From contig NZ_JACXAA010000005.1 of assembly GCF_014699035.1 (NCBI RefSeq), positions 62,001-126,000 of the forward strand: DNA of 64,000 nt. The letters run 5' to 3'. Each line of letters starts with the position of its first letter. Position 1 is the first letter of the stretch. Positions 45,395 through 54,825 of this stretch are shown piece after piece. A program made the translations under genes and the position numbers. This DNA is from Spirosoma validum (GTDB taxonomy: Bacteria; Bacteroidota; Bacteroidia; Cytophagales; Spirosomataceae). The notes below the pieces were generated by a model that saw only the letters and a list, made by a program, of their open reading frames with translations, had not been told where the DNA came from and searched no databases.

Positions 45395-47079
45395 GTATTC
45401 TCGACTGGAGCGTATTAGGTCTGACGTTGCTGGTGATCATGGTGTACGGCATCGTGCGAAGCCGCGGTAGCCGCAGCATGGACGATTATCTGCTGGCGGG
45501 ACAGTCGCTGCCGTGGTATCATGTTGGTCTATCGGTGATGGCGACGCAGGCCAGCGCCATTACGTTTCTGTCGGCACCAGGACAGGGTTTTGCCGATGGG
45601 ATGCGGTTTGTTCAATTTTATTTCGGACTGCCGCTGGCGATGGTCGTCCTATCGGTAACGTTCGTGCCGATTTTCCACAAGCTCAAAGTTTTTACCGCTT
45701 ACGAATTTTTAGAAGACCGGTTCGATACGCGCGTCCGAACGCTAACGGCAGCTTTATTTCTTCTCCAGCGAGGGTTGTCGACGGGCCTGTCGATTTACGC
45801 ACCAGCCATTATTCTGTCCACAATTCTGGGCTGGAATATCTATTGGACCAATGTCTTGATGGGAGGGATCGTACTCATCTATACCGTGACCGGCGGTACC
45901 AAAGCCATTTCGTATACACATCTGCAACAGATGGCGATCGTTACATTCGCGATGGGCCTCGCCGGTTACCTGACGGTGAAATTACTCCCCGAGAGTGTTG
46001 GGTTTGTCGATGCGTTACGGATTGCCGGTAAAGCCGGCCGCATGAACCTGATCGACTTTAAATTTGATCCCAACAGCCGCTACAATATCTGGTCGGGGCT
46101 GATTGGCGGATTTTTCTTGCAACTATCTTATTTCGGGACCGACCAGTCGCAGGTGGGACGGTACCTGACTGGCGAGACGATCGGGCAGAGTCGGTTGGGT
46201 CTACTCATGAACGGGCTGCTGAAAGTACCGATGCAATTTCTGATTCTGCTGGTTGGAGTGCTGGTTTTTGTTTTCTATCAATATCATCCGTCGCCAACGT
46301 TCTTTAACAAGCAGGAAACCGATCAGCTGAAACAGAGCCAGTACGCCCGGGAATACCAGGTTGCCGAAATCAAACACCAGAATCTGACGGCGCAACGGCA
46401 GCGGGCTGTCATCGATATGCAGGCTGCGCTACAAACCAATAACGAAGCGGGTCAGGAAACCGCCGGGACGACGATCCGCGCAACCGACGAAGCGTTGAAA
46501 GCGGTTAAATCAGACGTAACGAAACTCATTCAGAAAAATAACCCAGCCGCCGATACCAACGATGTGAACTACGTTTTTCTGCGCTTCGTGCTGGATTACC
46601 TGCCGCATGGATTGATTGGGCTGCTGATTGCCGTTATTTTCAGTGCGTCCATGGGCTCTATTGCTGCGGCTTACAATTCCTTGGCCTCGACCACAATCAT
46701 TGACGTATACAAACGGCTTATCCGCTCAGACGGCAGTGATCTCCACTATCTACACGCGTCACGCTGGGCCACAATCGGCTGGAGTATCTTCTGCATCATT
46801 GTGGCGCAGTTTGCTACGCAGTTAGGCAGTATGATCGAAGCGGTCAATATTCTTGGATCGCTGTTCTACGGCGTTGTTCTGGGTGTATTCGTCGTCGCTT
46901 TTTATATCAAATCGATTGGCGGGCGAGCCACATTCTGGGCTACGATTCTTGCCGAAGCGCTGGTGATTCTGAGCTGGTATTCAGACCTGATGGCGTTTCT
47001 CTGGCTGAATGTAATCGGATGCCTGTTAGTCGTCGGAATCGCCTGGGTGTTGCAGCGTACGTTACCCCGACGGGGGTAA
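45391..47079 (+). CDS. Sodium:solute symporter (SSS family)
   Basis: 562 residues, about 13 membrane helices. The N-terminal signature is RGSRSMDDYLLAGQSLPWYH, with VMATQASAITFLSAPGQGFA forming the substrate/Na+ site and TGGTKAISYTHLQQ typical of the family. Between about residues 300 and 398 lies a charged, coiled-coil-like insertion (KQETDQLKQSQYAREYQVAE onwards) not needed for the core fold. Substrate unknown (sugar- or anion-like). Coupled to the small membrane protein before it. Confidence 0.93.
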   Translation: MSILDWSVLGLTLLVIMVYGIVRSRGSRSMDDYLLAGQSLPWYHVGLSVMATQASAITFLSAPGQGFADGMRFVQFYFGLPLAMVVLSVTFVPIFHKLKVFTAYEFLEDRFDTRVRTLTAALFLLQRGLSTGLSIYAPAIILSTILGWNIYWTNVLMGGIVLIYTVTGGTKAISYTHLQQMAIVTFAMGLAGYLTVKLLPESVGFVDALRIAGKAGRMNLIDFKFDPNSRYNIWSGLIGGFFLQLSYFGTDQSQVGRYLTGETIGQSRLGLLMNGLLKVPMQFLILLVGVLVFVFYQYHPSPTFFNKQETDQLKQSQYAREYQVAEIKHQNLTAQRQRAVIDMQAALQTNNEAGQETAGTTIRATDEALKAVKSDVTKLIQKNNPAADTNDVNYVFLRFVLDYLPHGLIGLLIAVIFSASMGSIAAAYNSLASTTIIDVYKRLIRSDGSDLHYLHASRWATIGWSIFCIIVAQFATQLGSMIEAVNILGSLFYGVVLGVFVVAFYIKSIGGRATFWATILAEALVILSWYSDLMAFLWLNVIGCLLVVGIAWVLQRTLPRRG

Positions 47080-47292
47080 AGAATTGCTTGACCGTTACGT
47101 ACAGGCAACGGGTAGGAGCAAAGAGTGAGCTTCTCCAGGATAGGCATGCCATGGCTCCAATGGCTGATTGACTTATAGTTTTGGGACTTTTGCTTACAGA
47201 TTGGGGACACTGTGCCTACTGGGCGTCAAGTGACCAATATATTTACGCAATCCTGGGTGCTCACCCTATTCACTACCTAATCAATACGTATA

Positions 47293-48225
47293 ATGAAGTT
47301 ACGTGTAGCTATTTATCTGCTTCTTCTAGTCGTAGCCGGAAGTCTGGTGACCTGTACTGATCACAGCGTGCCCGGCGTAACACCCGGCTCATCGCCAGCC
47401 CGGTTGCGCGTCAAATCCCTGACATCGGAATTGCCGAACAACGTAGCAAAAGTCAGTTCGTTTACCTACGACGGACAAGGACGACTCAGTTCAATACTGA
47501 CGTATCAGACACCCGACAGCACCGTTGCGGAGCTGGTGTACAACGTTTATCTGTATGATTCCCAGAATCGCCTGACCCGGCTTCAGCGGACGCGCATCCC
47601 TTTTCCAAGGCCCCAAAACAATCAGTCTGTTGATGGTACATCGTACGTGTATAGCTACAATGCATTGGGTCAGGTATCTGCAATAAACGCTCCGAACATG
47701 CTGGCGTGGACGTACAGCTACAATGCGGCCAATCAATTGGCCAGGGCCGTCAGTCGTTTTTCGCTGCCCCAGTTCACTATTGAAGGGGATATTCAGTTCG
47801 CCTTTACGGGCAAAAACCTCACGCAAACAACCGGCGGAACGATCATCAGATACCAGGGGATGCCTCCAGGGACAAGCGACAGATTCCCTGGGGTTGGGCC
47901 TGCTACGTATACGCACGACGACAAAATCAATCCCTTTTATGGCATACCCGTCATTCCGCCATTTACGGGTGGCTTCGGTACCGTTCTTTCAGGGCCAACG
48001 TCGCCCGGCGCCCTTTTTGGCGGAACAGACAACGTACTGAACTTGAGCCAGAATAATGTGCTGAGCGAAACGCCACCGTCTGGACAAGGTTATCCATTGG
48101 TCACCTATCAGTATCAGTACAATGCGACAAATCTGCCAACCGTGCGCATCAAGACAACTGGCCTCCCTAATCCAACCGGCTCCGTCACGATAGAGACGTT
48201 ACGCTTCGAGTATGAGTCGTATTGA
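47293..48225 (+). CDS. Lipoprotein with YD/RHS-like repeats
   Basis: 310 residues. Lipoprotein signal ending LVTC (Cys21). The body contains spaced Tyr-rich units: SFTYDGQGRLSSI, YLYDSQNRLTRLQ, YSYNALGQVSAI, YSYNAANQLARAV, similar to YD repeats of RHS proteins but far fewer. The C-terminal part is beta-rich. Probably an outer-membrane-attached surface protein of unknown role. A palindrome terminates it. Confidence 0.75.
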   Translation: MKLRVAIYLLLLVVAGSLVTCTDHSVPGVTPGSSPARLRVKSLTSELPNNVAKVSSFTYDGQGRLSSILTYQTPDSTVAELVYNVYLYDSQNRLTRLQRTRIPFPRPQNNQSVDGTSYVYSYNALGQVSAINAPNMLAWTYSYNAANQLARAVSRFSLPQFTIEGDIQFAFTGKNLTQTTGGTIIRYQGMPPGTSDRFPGVGPATYTHDDKINPFYGIPVIPPFTGGFGTVLSGPTSPGALFGGTDNVLNLSQNNVLSETPPSGQGYPLVTYQYQYNATNLPTVRIKTTGLPNPTGSVTIETLRFEYESY

Positions 48226-48264
48226 TCGGTTGCCACATGAAGTGTAATTATCTTTTTATCTAAA

Positions 48265-48302
48265 AGCAAAATGCCCACGCTACGTAGCGTGGGCATTTTG
48301 CT
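48265..48302. terminator. Perfect 38-bp palindromic terminator
   Basis: Two 19-bp arms meet without a spacer (48265-48283 and 48284-48302), with A- and T-rich flanks on both sides. It separates the convergent lipoprotein and DUF2911 genes. Confidence 0.8.
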
Positions 48303-48320
48303 GAAAAAAAATGTGATCGG

Positions 48321-49223
48321 TTACGCTTTCTTTGTTTTCTTGCTACCTTTCATGGCTGGCATGGCGGGAAGCTTGGCTGTATATTCAGTAAGGCTTTTCT
48401 CGATCCCATCTTTGAAGAACGGAAAGACCGGATCGTTGGACGATTGACCCAACGAAAGCGCTTTTTGCGCCAGTGGCACGGCTTCCGCAAATTTGCCCAT
48501 CTTCGCCAGAATCTGTGATTTCACAAACAGATTCCGGAAGTTTTCCTTCATCGTAATGGACTTGTCTATCCAGGTCAGCGACTGCTCCAGGTTACGCCCT
48601 TTCGATACGTTGTAGCTGGCTGCAGCCTGTAAAACGGCTGCGTCTTCAGGCTTTTCGGCTACCGCTTTGTCGACATTAGCGGCAGCATTCTTGTTTACGT
48701 CGACGCTTAGGTTAGCCGATGCTTTGACATTGGCCCACACGAAATTCATTTTGGCTGTACTATCGGTTACGTCACTGAAGTCAATCGTAAACGTTTCGAC
48801 TTTTTCACTGGTTTCAGAGGGAGTGAGGTTCACTCGCAGGGCATCTTCTTCCTGTTTGTACGTAGCCTCTGTAGTGGTCTTGTTCTTGTTGAAAATCAAT
48901 GTAGAACTACCTTCCTGCGGAATCGATAAAACGGCATAGGTGCCCGCGGGCAGCGTTTTTCCGTTGACCATCAGATCGGTTGAGGTAGTGAGCATTGTTG
49001 GCGAATTCGCGCCCGTGCGCCAGACTTTCCCACGGGGAACAAAAGCATCTGTAAATGGCTGACGACCTTTCAGACTTGGTCGTGAATACATAACGGTTAG
49101 GTCGGTGGTGCCGATCGTCTGCATGACAGTAGCACCGGGACTGGGCGAAGGAAGTTTAATTTGTGCGGTGGCTAATTGAGCTGCCAGACAGAACGTAACA
49201 GCGGTAAGCGATAGTTTGTGCAT
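48321..49223 (-). CDS. DUF2911 domain secreted protein with C-terminal TPR
   Basis: 300 residues. Signal peptide 1-20 (LATAQ). The DUF2911 core has TTDLTVMYSRPSLKGRQPFT, RGKVWRTGANSPT and LPAGTYAVLSIPQ. After about residue 190 a helical TPR-like part (ILAKMGKFAEAVPLAQKALS) and a Lys-rich end follow. DUF2911 proteins are common, uncharacterised secreted proteins of Bacteroidota. Confidence 0.92.
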   Translation of the reverse strand: MHKLSLTAVTFCLAAQLATAQIKLPSPSPGATVMQTIGTTDLTVMYSRPSLKGRQPFTDAFVPRGKVWRTGANSPTMLTTSTDLMVNGKTLPAGTYAVLSIPQEGSSTLIFNKNKTTTEATYKQEEDALRVNLTPSETSEKVETFTIDFSDVTDSTAKMNFVWANVKASANLSVDVNKNAAANVDKAVAEKPEDAAVLQAAASYNVSKGRNLEQSLTWIDKSITMKENFRNLFVKSQILAKMGKFAEAVPLAQKALSLGQSSNDPVFPFFKDGIEKSLTEYTAKLPAMPAMKGSKKTKKA

Positions 49224-49283
49224 TGTCTATAGAGTATTGGAAAATCGCTACCAAATTGCGTCTTTTTACTAACAAACCCAACT

Positions 49284-49853
49284 ATGCATCGTCAGCCACT
49301 CCTGCAATTACTCCGACATCATACCCCTGCTGATCCAAACGAACAAGCCATGACCCAGGCAACCATCGCGTTTGTCGAAGCAAATCCTGATGCGTTCGAG
49401 CGCTCACTGCTGATCGGTCACGTAACGGGTTCCGCCTGGATCGTCAGCCCGGATCGAACCCAAACCTTGTTGATTCATCACCGCAAACTCGACCGCTGGT
49501 TGCAACCCGGCGGTCATGCTGATGGTGACCCAGACGTAGCGGCTGTGGCTTTACGTGAAGCGCAGGAAGAAACAGGGCTAACCTCGTTACGTCTGGTCAA
49601 TTCTACAACGGGTGATGACAACCTGCCCCACCTGTCACCCGCTATTTTTGATGTTGATGTACACTCAATTCCGGCCAGAAACGAGGTCCCCGAACACCTG
49701 CATTATGACATACGATTTTTGGTAGAAGCAGACCCAAACGAACGGTTAGGCAATTCTGAAGAAATTAATAATATTCAGTGGTTTACGTTCAATATTGCCC
49801 AAAAGCATACTGATTCAGAATCAATTTTAAGATTAATACGGAAAATTATGTAA
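49284..49853 (+). CDS. NUDIX hydrolase
   Basis: 189 residues. The Nudix box is GGHADGDPDVAAVALREAQE followed by ETGL, with the REAQEE metal-binding helix intact; the first acidic position is Asp instead of the usual Glu. It hydrolyses nucleoside-diphosphate-linked compounds; substrate unpredictable. Single gene between the divergent DUF2911 gene and the next small secreted protein. Confidence 0.93.
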   Translation: MHRQPLLQLLRHHTPADPNEQAMTQATIAFVEANPDAFERSLLIGHVTGSAWIVSPDRTQTLLIHHRKLDRWLQPGGHADGDPDVAAVALREAQEETGLTSLRLVNSTTGDDNLPHLSPAIFDVDVHSIPARNEVPEHLHYDIRFLVEADPNERLGNSEEINNIQWFTFNIAQKHTDSESILRLIRKIM

Positions 49854-49880
49854 TTACTATAAATATAGTAGCTATTTCGG

Positions 49881-49912
49881 TTGTTTTTTAACCAGATAAA
49901 CGAATAGATTTG
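49881..49912 (+). promoter_or_regulatory. Putative promoter of the small secreted protein gene
   Basis: TTG (49881-49883), 21 bp, TAGATTTG (49905-49912). Transcription would start near 49918, so the TTG at 49910 cannot be the translation start and the ATG at 49934 is used. Confidence 0.6.
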
Positions 49913-49933
49913 TCGTACAACAAAACCTCAGAA

Positions 49934-50347
49934 ATGGCTATGAAAGTATCACTTCTTTTGATCACCGGCATTGGCCTACTGGCTGTGGCGGGGCTCGTGT
50001 ATGGTCAGGACGATGGAACGCGTAAACCGTTGAACAACCCGATGTATTCGACGCATAATTACAAGCATCCTAACTTAGCCGCTGCTGCCCGGCGTTGGGA
50101 AAATAAGAAGGGGGTAGCCGTTAAAAAGCCAGCGCCCAATGATGCCCAATTAGCGAATTATAAAACCCAGATGCCAATTGCGCAACCCGTGGGTGGAATT
50201 ACGATTGAGCATACACAATCGGTCAGTTTGCCTGATCGCAACTATAAAATTCAACGCCTGAGAGAACCCCAGCCTCTCGGGCCTCCGAGTGAATACTACG
50301 TTAAAAAGCAACAGCGTCGAACGGGGGTTATTTCCGTCGGGGAATAA
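49934..50347 (+). CDS. Small exported protein of unknown function
   Basis: 137 residues. Signal peptide with hydrophobic core (MAMKVSLLLITGIGLLAVAG) cleaved near LVYGQ. The mature part is basic, Asn/Pro-rich and has little predicted fold (NNPMYSTHNYKHPNLAAAAR; LPDRNYKIQRLREPQPLG). Length fits a small periplasmic or surface protein. A consensus promoter and a strong terminator flank it. Not recognised. Confidence 0.65.
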   Translation: MAMKVSLLLITGIGLLAVAGLVYGQDDGTRKPLNNPMYSTHNYKHPNLAAAARRWENKKGVAVKKPAPNDAQLANYKTQMPIAQPVGGITIEHTQSVSLPDRNYKIQRLREPQPLGPPSEYYVKKQQRRTGVISVGE

Positions 50348-50354
50348 AAACCTT

Positions 50355-50407
50355 ATCCTAAACAAGTCGAGCCACTTAGTGAATAAGTGGCTCGACTTGT
50401 TTAGGAT
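50355..50407. terminator. Hairpin terminator
   Basis: Perfect 24-bp stem (50355-50378 with 50384-50407) and a 5-nt loop, 8 bp after the stop of the small exported protein. Confidence 0.8.
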
Positions 50408-50539
50408 GGACTAGAGACCGTAAGAAATTGTAAGAACAAATGAGAAACCAGGAATGAGTCAAAACTTACAAAAAGTCAGCGATGATTTTGCGAACTATGA
50501 GTAAACCGTATACCTTTCCGGGAAACAAATTAAATTCAT

Positions 50540-51130
50540 ATGAGACTATTTATTCTTGGTTCTTTGCTGCTATTCACGGTATCATTACAGGTGCAGGCTC
50601 AATCGACAGATGGGTTACGTGGGACAGAACTATACGCCGGGTATGGGATTTTTACCGCACAGGATATCCTGACGGGTTTTAGTTCAACCCTGGCGGCCAG
50701 TTTGTTGCCTGGTTATATCGACCGTATCGACGCAAAAGGTTTTGGTACGGCTTTCGCTGGTTTTGATTATTTCGTTGGTCGGCGGGTTAGTATGGGTCTT
50801 CAACTGAATTATGCCCAGTACGATGAAAGCTATACCCTAAGTAATAATACCAGCACAACCCTTAAAACAACGTACCTCACGCCAATGGTACGTACTAAGC
50901 TGGCGTGGGTACATAATCCAGGGTTCAGTTTTTATTCTTCGCTGTCTGCAGGCGCTACGTTCATTCAGTCGAAGAATGAGTCCAGCGGTGGTCAAACCGA
51001 TAAAACAACCGGACTAGCTTTCCACGTCAGCCCAATTGGCATACGGGTAGGTAATGCAGTGGCTTTGTTCGCTGAATTAGGTTTCGGGTTTCAGGGACTT
51101 GTTTCGGCGGGATTGTCGATACGCCCGTAG
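50540..51130 (+). CDS. Outer-membrane beta-barrel protein (porin-like)
   Basis: 196 residues. Signal peptide 1-21 (LQVQAQ). The mature part has short amphipathic strands: ELYAGYGIFTAQDI, GFDYFVGRRVSMGLQLNYAQ, LSAGATFIQSKNE, LFAELGFGFQGLVSAGLSIR. This is the size and pattern of eight-stranded OmpA/OmpW-like barrels. It ends 3 bp before the convergent macrodomain gene. Function unknown. Confidence 0.78.
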   Translation: MRLFILGSLLLFTVSLQVQAQSTDGLRGTELYAGYGIFTAQDILTGFSSTLAASLLPGYIDRIDAKGFGTAFAGFDYFVGRRVSMGLQLNYAQYDESYTLSNNTSTTLKTTYLTPMVRTKLAWVHNPGFSFYSSLSAGATFIQSKNESSGGQTDKTTGLAFHVSPIGIRVGNAVALFAELGFGFQGLVSAGLSIRP

Positions 51131-51133
51131 CAG

Positions 51134-51646
51134 TTACGCCGGAGAGGATATCAGGTGCCGATACAAAGCCAGATTCTCGGCGTCAAAACACACAAAAATA
51201 ACTTCCTGAACAGAAGACGGTTGTTCCAGAAAGCGGTTGACAGCGGCAATAGCTACGTCGGCCGCTTTATCTTTTGGGTAGCCGTAGACGCCTGTGCTAA
51301 TGTTCGGAAAAGCGATACTTGTCAGCTTATGCTCAGTGGCAATTTCCAGCGCCCGGCGGTAGCAACTGGCCAGTAAATCCGGTTCTCCATGCGTTCCACC
51401 CCGCCAAACTGGGCCAACGGCATGAATAACGTATTTTGCGGGCAAGCGATAACCTTTTGTAATTTTAGCATCGCCCGTTTTGCAGCCACCCAGGGTTCGG
51501 CACTCAGCCAGCAGATCTGGCCCAGCTGCGCGATGAATAGCTCCGTCAACACCTCCACCGCCGAGTAGACTTGTGTTCGCTGCGTTCACAATCGCGTCGA
51601 CAGATAGTTTCGTAATATCGCCCTGAATGAGTTGAAGAGTAGCCAT
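51134..51646 (-). CDS. Macrodomain protein (YmdB-like ADP-ribose hydrolase)
   Basis: 170 residues from the ATG at 51646, which matches the family start ([11 protein letters not shown]). The ADP-ribose pocket motifs are [20 protein letters not shown] with IHRAAGPDL and [19 protein letters not shown]. Enzymes of this type remove O-acetyl-ADP-ribose or mono-ADP-ribose from proteins. It lies upstream of no obvious partner; HxlR is 29 bp further upstream on the same strand. Confidence 0.93.
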   Translation of the reverse strand: MATLQLIQGDITKLSVDAIVNAANTSLLGGGGVDGAIHRAAGPDLLAECRTLGGCKTGDAKITKGYRLPAKYVIHAVGPVWRGGTHGEPDLLASCYRRALEIATEHKLTSIAFPNISTGVYGYPKDKAADVAIAAVNRFLEQPSSVQEVIFVCFDAENLALYRHLISSPA

Positions 51647-51675
51647 ACTGGAAAAGTTTACACACATGTTTGGAT

Positions 51676-51981
51676 TTACGATAGTCCTTCCAACTGCCTG
51701 AAGATAGGAATAAGGGACTGGCCTTTCGCAGTTAGATGGTACTCAATATGCAGAGGCTTCAGCTTTATGATCACTTTATTTAACAGGTCCGCTTCCTCAA
51801 GTTCTTTTAACGAAGTAGCCAGTGATTGCCGGTTCGATCCGTCAATTTGACGTAGCAAATTACTAAACCGCAAAGGCCCTTCAGTGGCCAGCCGGAATAG
51901 TTCGGGTTTCCATTTGCCAGATAACAATTTTAAAAGCCCCTGCGCCGGGCAGGTTTCGGGGTGACTGATTTTTGTAGTCAT
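51676..51981 (-). CDS. HxlR family transcriptional regulator
   Basis: 101 residues from the ATG at 51981. Winged-helix HxlR pattern: [40 protein letters not shown], then [15 protein letters not shown]. The Cys in HPETCP is the position used by redox-sensing HxlR/HypR regulators. It is divergent from the thioredoxin-fold SpxH-like gene, and the intergenic region has paired 11-bp repeats, consistent with it controlling that gene in response to thiol stress. Confidence 0.9.
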   Translation of the reverse strand: MTTKISHPETCPAQGLLKLLSGKWKPELFRLATEGPLRFSNLLRQIDGSNRQSLATSLKELEEADLLNKVIIKLKPLHIEYHLTAKGQSLIPIFRQLEGLS

Positions 51982-52031
51982 ATTTTTTTGACTTATTGTT
52001 CCCAATTTCTAAGCGACAGACATTTGCGTCG

Positions 52032-52163
52032 ACATACTACTGCTCCAATTTAATTCTTATTACCGGTATCACGGGTTTTAACCCGTTTTTGGGCCAATTC
52101 CCAAACGGGTCGAAATCCGTGGTACCTTTTTCTCAACCCAGTAGATTGGTCAACATACTACTG
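52032..52163. promoter_or_regulatory. Paired 11-bp repeats between hxlR and the SpxH-like gene
   Basis: ACATACTACTG occurs at 52032-52042 and again at 52153-52163, each near one of the divergent genes. Candidate HxlR half-sites; the element between them is a hairpin (52065-52126). Confidence 0.4.
52065..52126. repeat. REP-like hairpin in the hxlR/SpxH intergenic region
   Basis: 24-nt arms (52065-52088 and 52103-52126) pair with four mismatches, at least some of which would be G-U in RNA, and an inner TTGGG/CCCAA stem. The arm differences are all transitions, suggesting an older, decaying repeat. Confidence 0.6.
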
Positions 52164-52211
52164 TACTTCATCAATCGACGACTGAGATGTTCAGTTTAAA
52201 CCGTACCGAAA

Positions 52212-53132
52212 ATGCTCGATAAAAATAATCCACTTTTGTGTGATCCGGTTAGCGGATTCTGTGAGATACCTGCGGAGCAGGAGGATGTAAGCAACCCTGT
52301 TCGCATAGCTTCGGCACAAAAGTTTGTTCGCATCATTTATTTTACGGACCCTATTTGCTCATCGTGCTGGGGCATTGAGCCAGTGCTCAGAAAAATAAAA
52401 CTAGCCTACGGTGACTGGGTCGAAATCGAGTACTATATGGGGGGACTGCTGCCCGACTGGAGTTACAACAGCGGAGGAATCAGTAAACCGTCGGATGTTG
52501 CCTCGCATTGGGATGAAGTAAGCAAAATCTACAACATGCCTATCGATGGGGATGTGTGGCTGGAAGATCCTTTGCCGTCGTCCTACCCGCCCTCCATTGC
52601 TTTTAAAGCGGCACAAATGCAGGACAAAAGCAAGGCCATTGCCTTTTTAAGAGCCATCAGAGAAATGGTTTTTCTGGAGAAAAAAAACATTACCCGCTGG
52701 GATCATCTTGCCCAGGCTGCGAGTCGGGTAGGGCTGGACGTAGTAAAACTGAAAGATGATTATAAAAATGGAGCAAACGTATTGTTTCAATCCGATCTGG
52801 ACTTGGCTAAGGCGATGGGTGTACGAGGTTTTCCTAGTTTATTTGTTATCGATTTGGCTGGTAATCAGGAATTTATTTATGGCGTAAAACCGTATCAGAT
52901 TCTGGAAAACTCGATTGTAAAACAATACCCGAACGCGAGAGCAATAGATTACGACAGGCATTGGGAGAGCCTTTTTGAAAAATACCCGACACTGACAACA
53001 AGAGAGTTTGCCGAATTGAGCGACCTGCCAACAGCACAAAGTCAGGATCTCCTAAAAGAGCTGAGCAACCAAAATAAACTTACCGAATACGTAACGAAGA
53101 ATGGATCACTCTGGCAAAAACCAATGGCCTAA
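52212..53132 (+). CDS. DsbA-family thioredoxin-fold protein (SpxH/YjbH-like)
   Basis: 306 residues. The motif YFTDPICSSCWGIEPVLRKI has a CSSC redox pair in the place of the FrnE/YjbH active site; YMGGLLPDW and GVRGFPSLFVID (cis-Pro) follow. There is no signal peptide, so it is cytoplasmic. YjbH/SpxH is a ClpXP adaptor in Firmicutes; its relatives in Bacteroidota may be oxidoreductases or adaptors. Divergent from hxlR. Confidence 0.87.
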   Translation: MLDKNNPLLCDPVSGFCEIPAEQEDVSNPVRIASAQKFVRIIYFTDPICSSCWGIEPVLRKIKLAYGDWVEIEYYMGGLLPDWSYNSGGISKPSDVASHWDEVSKIYNMPIDGDVWLEDPLPSSYPPSIAFKAAQMQDKSKAIAFLRAIREMVFLEKKNITRWDHLAQAASRVGLDVVKLKDDYKNGANVLFQSDLDLAKAMGVRGFPSLFVIDLAGNQEFIYGVKPYQILENSIVKQYPNARAIDYDRHWESLFEKYPTLTTREFAELSDLPTAQSQDLLKELSNQNKLTEYVTKNGSLWQKPMA

Positions 53133-53157
53133 GCTTGTAATACGTATCAGACGTTGC

Positions 53158-54825
53158 TTACTGTTTCACCACCTTCAGCGTTCGTTTTTTGTCGCCCGCT
53201 ACGAAGGTCATGACGTAGACGCCAGCGGATAAGCCAAGGTTGGGCAAAACGAATGAAGCCAGACCGGAAGCTGTGTATCGTTTCTGCCATAGTAATCGCC
53301 CGCTTAAGTCGGCAAGTGAAGCATCGACGGGCGTAGTCGCATTCAGGCCTTCTAACTGAACGCTCAACGGCTCAGTATCATTGAACGGATTGGGGAACAG
53401 TAACAGGGGGATGGTTCCCGGATCAACTGCCAGTGGACCAAGTGATTTGGCAATGGTTGATGCCCGGTCGAAATTAGGAATGCCATAGCCCAACTCATTG
53501 TTGGGACTGCTGAACTGACTGCCCGACCGACGTAGCACGTCAGTTACCTGAGCGGCCGTTAAGGTTGGATTTGCCTGCCAGAAGCCTGCCACTAAACCGG
53601 CTATCAGAGGAGAGGCAATCGACGTACCGTTCTCCAGCCCAATCGTGCCGTTCGGTTTCCCAACTACGTCTCCCTGGCCACGTGCCGCTAAATCGGGTTT
53701 TACGCGCCCATCCGCCGAGGGGCCAAACGAACTGAACGAGGCCCGCTGACCCGTCTGCGTAACGGCTCCGATGGCCAGCACCGACGCTGCATCGGCTGGC
53801 GCATCGATGTAACGCCAGGCTGAACTTCCCTCGTTGCCGGCTGCAACAACCACAATCATACCCGTTTCGGTGGCGATCTGAGCGGCTCGCGTGCAGAGGG
53901 CTGTTTTCCCATCCATGTTTTGATACGTGTAATTGGTCGACGCATCGTCAAATTCAAAATAACCCAGCGACGAGTTGATGACATCTACGCCAGCACTATC
54001 GGCATATTCTGCTCCGAAAAGCCAGTTGGCTTCCTCAATCTGTTTTTCCGTCGGTGCGTCTTCGGTACGTAGCAGAATGAACGAAGATTTGTAGGCCGTG
54101 CCGTAAAGCTGCTTATCAGTCGTGGCCGCTATGGCTGAAAGGACTTCCAGGCCGTGACTATCGTCTTCGTATACACTGGTTTCTTTATTGACGAAATCGT
54201 AGGTAGACAGTATGCGTTTTTCGTCAAAGAGCGGTTTTAGAAAGCTTACTTTATCGGCGTTCAGAAAGCCGGCATCCAGCACGCCAATCAATATGTTTTC
54301 ACCGTGGTAGCCTTGCTGGTGCATCTTGTCGACACCAATCTGCGTGATCTGGTCAACGGAAACGCCATAATCCAATGGCGGATCGGCAGCCACCGTTTTT
54401 TGCGTACTGTAGGTCTTAACAGAATTAACCCGTGGCTCTGAAACAGCCTGGGTTTTGCTGAGTGCCCGGTTGAACTCAAGCCCTTTAACAAACGACAGTT
54501 TCTGTACAGCCGACAGGGTTGCATCGCTGGCTTCGATCAATACGGCGTTCAGCCAGCGTGACGTATACCAGATTTTAGCGCCAGCCTGCTGAAGTTGCGT
54601 TACGTAGGAAGGGTTTACGGGTAGGTCGCGTTCCAAAACAGCGATATTCTGCTTTTGGCGACGCTGTATTGACCGCGTTGATAAAAATTGATCGGGCTTA
54701 CTGACGCTATAGGGAGAATTTGCCTTGTCACGTAGTAAAACCAGGTACTTCCCGACCTGACTGAATCCGGTCGTTTGAACGCATAAAAATACGATCAACA
54801 GCCAGCCTATTTTATTCTTTCCCAT
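53158..54825 (-). CDS. Secreted subtilase (S8) with T9SS sorting domain
   Basis: 555 residues from the ATG at 54825; the longer frame to 54864 adds 13 residues before the signal peptide. Catalytic triad: Asp184 (GVLDAGF), His224 (DDSHGLEV), Ser402 (NGTSIASPLIAG), with Asn330 (AAGNEGS) as oxyanion residue. After about 475 a T9SS C-terminal domain begins LLLFPNPFNDT and ends GVYVMTFVAGDKKRTLKVVK. It is exported by the Sec then T9SS route. The start overlaps the upstream lipoprotein gene by 14 bp. Confidence 0.94.
   Translation of the reverse strand: MGKNKIGWLLIVFLCVQTTGFSQVGKYLVLLRDKANSPYSVSKPDQFLSTRSIQRRQKQNIAVLERDLPVNPSYVTQLQQAGAKIWYTSRWLNAVLIEASDATLSAVQKLSFVKGLEFNRALSKTQAVSEPRVNSVKTYSTQKTVAADPPLDYGVSVDQITQIGVDKMHQQGYHGENILIGVLDAGFLNADKVSFLKPLFDEKRILSTYDFVNKETSVYEDDSHGLEVLSAIAATTDKQLYGTAYKSSFILLRTEDAPTEKQIEEANWLFGAEYADSAGVDVINSSLGYFEFDDASTNYTYQNMDGKTALCTRAAQIATETGMIVVVAAGNEGSSAWRYIDAPADAASVLAIGAVTQTGQRASFSSFGPSADGRVKPDLAARGQGDVVGKPNGTIGLENGTSIASPLIAGLVAGFWQANPTLTAAQVTDVLRRSGSQFSSPNNELGYGIPNFDRASTIAKSLGPLAVDPGTIPLLLFPNPFNDTEPLSVQLEGLNATTPVDASLADLSGRLLWQKRYTASGLASFVLPNLGLSAGVYVMTFVAGDKKRTLKVVKQ

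Noticed and set aside
47176..47183. TAGTTTTG as promoter of the YD-repeat lipoprotein
   Set aside because: It matches the -7 consensus, but no TTG lies at a suitable distance upstream, and 110 bp of leader would follow.
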